From contig NC_060899.1 of assembly GCF_014805685.1 (NCBI RefSeq), forward strand, positions 8,046,290 through 8,110,289: a DNA stretch of 64,000 nt, written 5' to 3'. The notes beneath the pieces were generated by a model, which did no database searches, was not told where the DNA came from, and saw nothing but the letters and a program-made list of their open reading frames with translations. The stretch is from Silurus meridionalis (taxonomy: Eukaryota; Chordata; Actinopteri; Siluriformes; Siluridae). Positions 56,446 through 64,000 of the stretch are shown here, one piece after another (within the stretch, counting starts at the first letter, position 1; each line of letters begins with the position of its first letter). The translations under genes were made by a program, and so were the position numbers.

Positions 56446-57669
56446 CTAAAAACCAGTTAGGAATGTAAACATATAAGAACAGTACCCTGTGTGTTATTAG
56501 TAATTACTGTATTTTGATGCATTTTTTTTTTAAAAAGCCCTGAATGTGAAGCCCTGAATCTGTTTTCTTTTTTATTACTGGTAATATATTTAAAATTCTA
56601 ACATATCAAATAAACTGTCTACATAGAAATTGTACATTTGGCTTGTTTTACAATGCTTTACCTTCTAAACATTTTTTTTCCAGATTAATTGTATTGAAAG
56701 CTCTTATAATCTGCAGTTCTTTGTAGAAAAATGTTTGCAAATATAAATTGTGTGGGCTCACAGCTTAGAATTTGCACCAATGCACTCGTTTCAAGTATTT
56801 CTTTGTGTAAAAAGACTTATAGAACAAGGAATGCATTAGAAATGCTTGACAAAGGTCAAACAATCCACAGTCACTACACAAACAACAACAATGAACAAAA
56901 TATTCTAAAAAAAACAACAACTTTCCCTTTTGGGGAATTCAAACTGTAAGGAATCATGCTGTGACTTGAAATTAAGACTCAGTCTGTGTGTTTTGATCTT
57001 TGGCATGACTGACCTTTTTTATGCTTAAATACCTCACACTCTAAAATAACCTGTAAACAACTCTGACATTCTGGCAAATAATCACTTTTACAATTCACTG
57101 AGAAGCAACAAAAAGTTAAGGGATGTTAAATCTTACTACAAAGTTCCACTAGAAACTAAAGATTGAACTGCTAAAAGACTTCCCTGACAACTCTTTTTTA
57201 AGTAAACTATTGTAATAGAGATTTTAATGCCACATACCTGACAGAAAACACGTTTTTTTAGTGTGTGTTTTAGTGGGATATAATGTTAAATCTTCACCAG
57301 AATGTCAGCTTTGTCTATCAAGATAAATCTATTAACCATTTCTGGCTATCAAGGTAGTGAAAACATCATTAAGTGAAACAAGATCTCTGAAAATCAAGTA
57401 TTTTTGTGTGAAATGTTATGCGTTTGAAGATGTGTAACCCTCAGTTAATGCCTACTGTAAATACTGTAGGCCCATAAAAACCTAACATTAGACTTGTTGG
57501 CTAAAAGCAACAGCATCACCTGCTGGACAAAACCTTGCGCAGGTCTCAAATGAGGCAAAAACAAACTAAACCTCACGTTCCCCTGTGTCTTGTAAAGACT
57601 TTTGGTGCTTTGTTGCTGCAGGTATTACGCCTGTGTAACTTGGCCTGATTAGAGTGGACACTTTGGCTG

Positions 57670-63720
<6,051 letters not shown>

Positions 63721-63896
63721 CAGTAAACCTACTGTATATTAAACAGTGCAGTGTGTAAAAGAGAACTGAGTGCAGGAGTGTAACTTGTAATTGAACAAAA
63801 TGTAAACAAAAGAGTTTGTGCAAAACAGCAATAGCAGCAGTCAAAATGATGTGCAAAAACAGCACGTAAACACTGTAAGAGATCTCTTATATCACA

Positions 63897-63898
<2 letters not shown>

Positions 63899-63931
<33 letters not shown>
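63899..63931. repeat. (TG)n microsatellite
   Basis: About 16 TG units near the right edge of the window, inside a dnmt3b intron. Confidence 0.95.
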
Positions 63932-63934
<3 letters not shown>

Positions 63935-64000
63935 CTCTCAGTTTCTTCTGTGGGGGGAAAGGCTGCTGTTCTACCTGGTTTTCGGTATAAAAAGTTATGA

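Larger units (their letters stand above)
53641..57669. other. Spacer between the two dnmt3b genes
   Basis: About 4 kb of AT-rich sequence. It holds a LINE tail copy (about 54990-55130), two exon-like minus-strand segments (55497-55660, 56384-56445) and, at the right, the 3' UTR of the second dnmt3b gene. No MAPRE1 gene, C-terminal EB1 domain or other complete gene was recognised. Confidence 0.55.

Overview
This is a 64 kb piece of an AT-rich teleost fish nuclear genome. The genes have small exons with GT-AG introns. The spacers carry fish-type repeats: Tc1/mariner copies and their non-autonomous derivatives, Tigger-like elements, an RTE/Expander-like LINE, LINE 3' tails ending in short tandem repeats, and a Ty3/Gypsy LTR element. 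The tandem DNMT3B-type genes are like those of zebrafish, but I cannot name the species. No prokaryotic features are present.

Layout, left to right. A Tigger-like non-autonomous element (117-791) precedes an F-box/FBA-domain gene of the FBXO2/6/44 family (1540-5226, +, six coding exons). Its last exon sits between two inverted copies of one repeat. Next is a two-exon SAM-dependent methyltransferase (9147-9874, +). A complete Ty3/Gypsy element (11757-19125, -) follows, with LTRs that differ only in homopolymer length. Then comes ube2t (21377-26356, +), the Fanconi-pathway E2 enzyme, whose promoter has clustered ZNF143, E2F, NRF1 and CRE-like motifs. Its introns hold a 30-bp minisatellite and a broken Tc1 transposon. 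It converges on cdc42 (27667-30126, -, with a 5'-UTR exon near 35.7 kb).

The right half is a tandem pair of de novo DNA methyltransferase genes on the minus strand. The first (36849-52064) can be joined exon by exon into an unbroken frame of 24 coding exons, about 1,458 residues: EB1/MAPRE-type calponin-homology domain, a 1.48-kb single-exon module that looks like a worn hAT transposase, an acidic linker with a SUMO-interaction motif, a PWWP domain that has lost its aromatic cage, an ADD domain and a complete methyltransferase domain. The second (57670 to beyond the right edge) is represented by the six 3'-most exons of a conventional DNMT3B-like catalytic domain. In human, MAPRE1 lies directly downstream of DNMT3B on the same strand. 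A tandem duplication of that pair followed by exon fusion would produce the order seen here.

The most interesting system is this chimeric DNMT3B: a methyltransferase carrying a microtubule-tip-type CH domain and a transposase-derived module, with its usual H3K36-methyl reader apparently disabled while the H3K4 reader and the catalytic core stay intact. All splice joins were made by eye from GT-AG sites and reading phase; family assignments are from recognised motifs without any database search.
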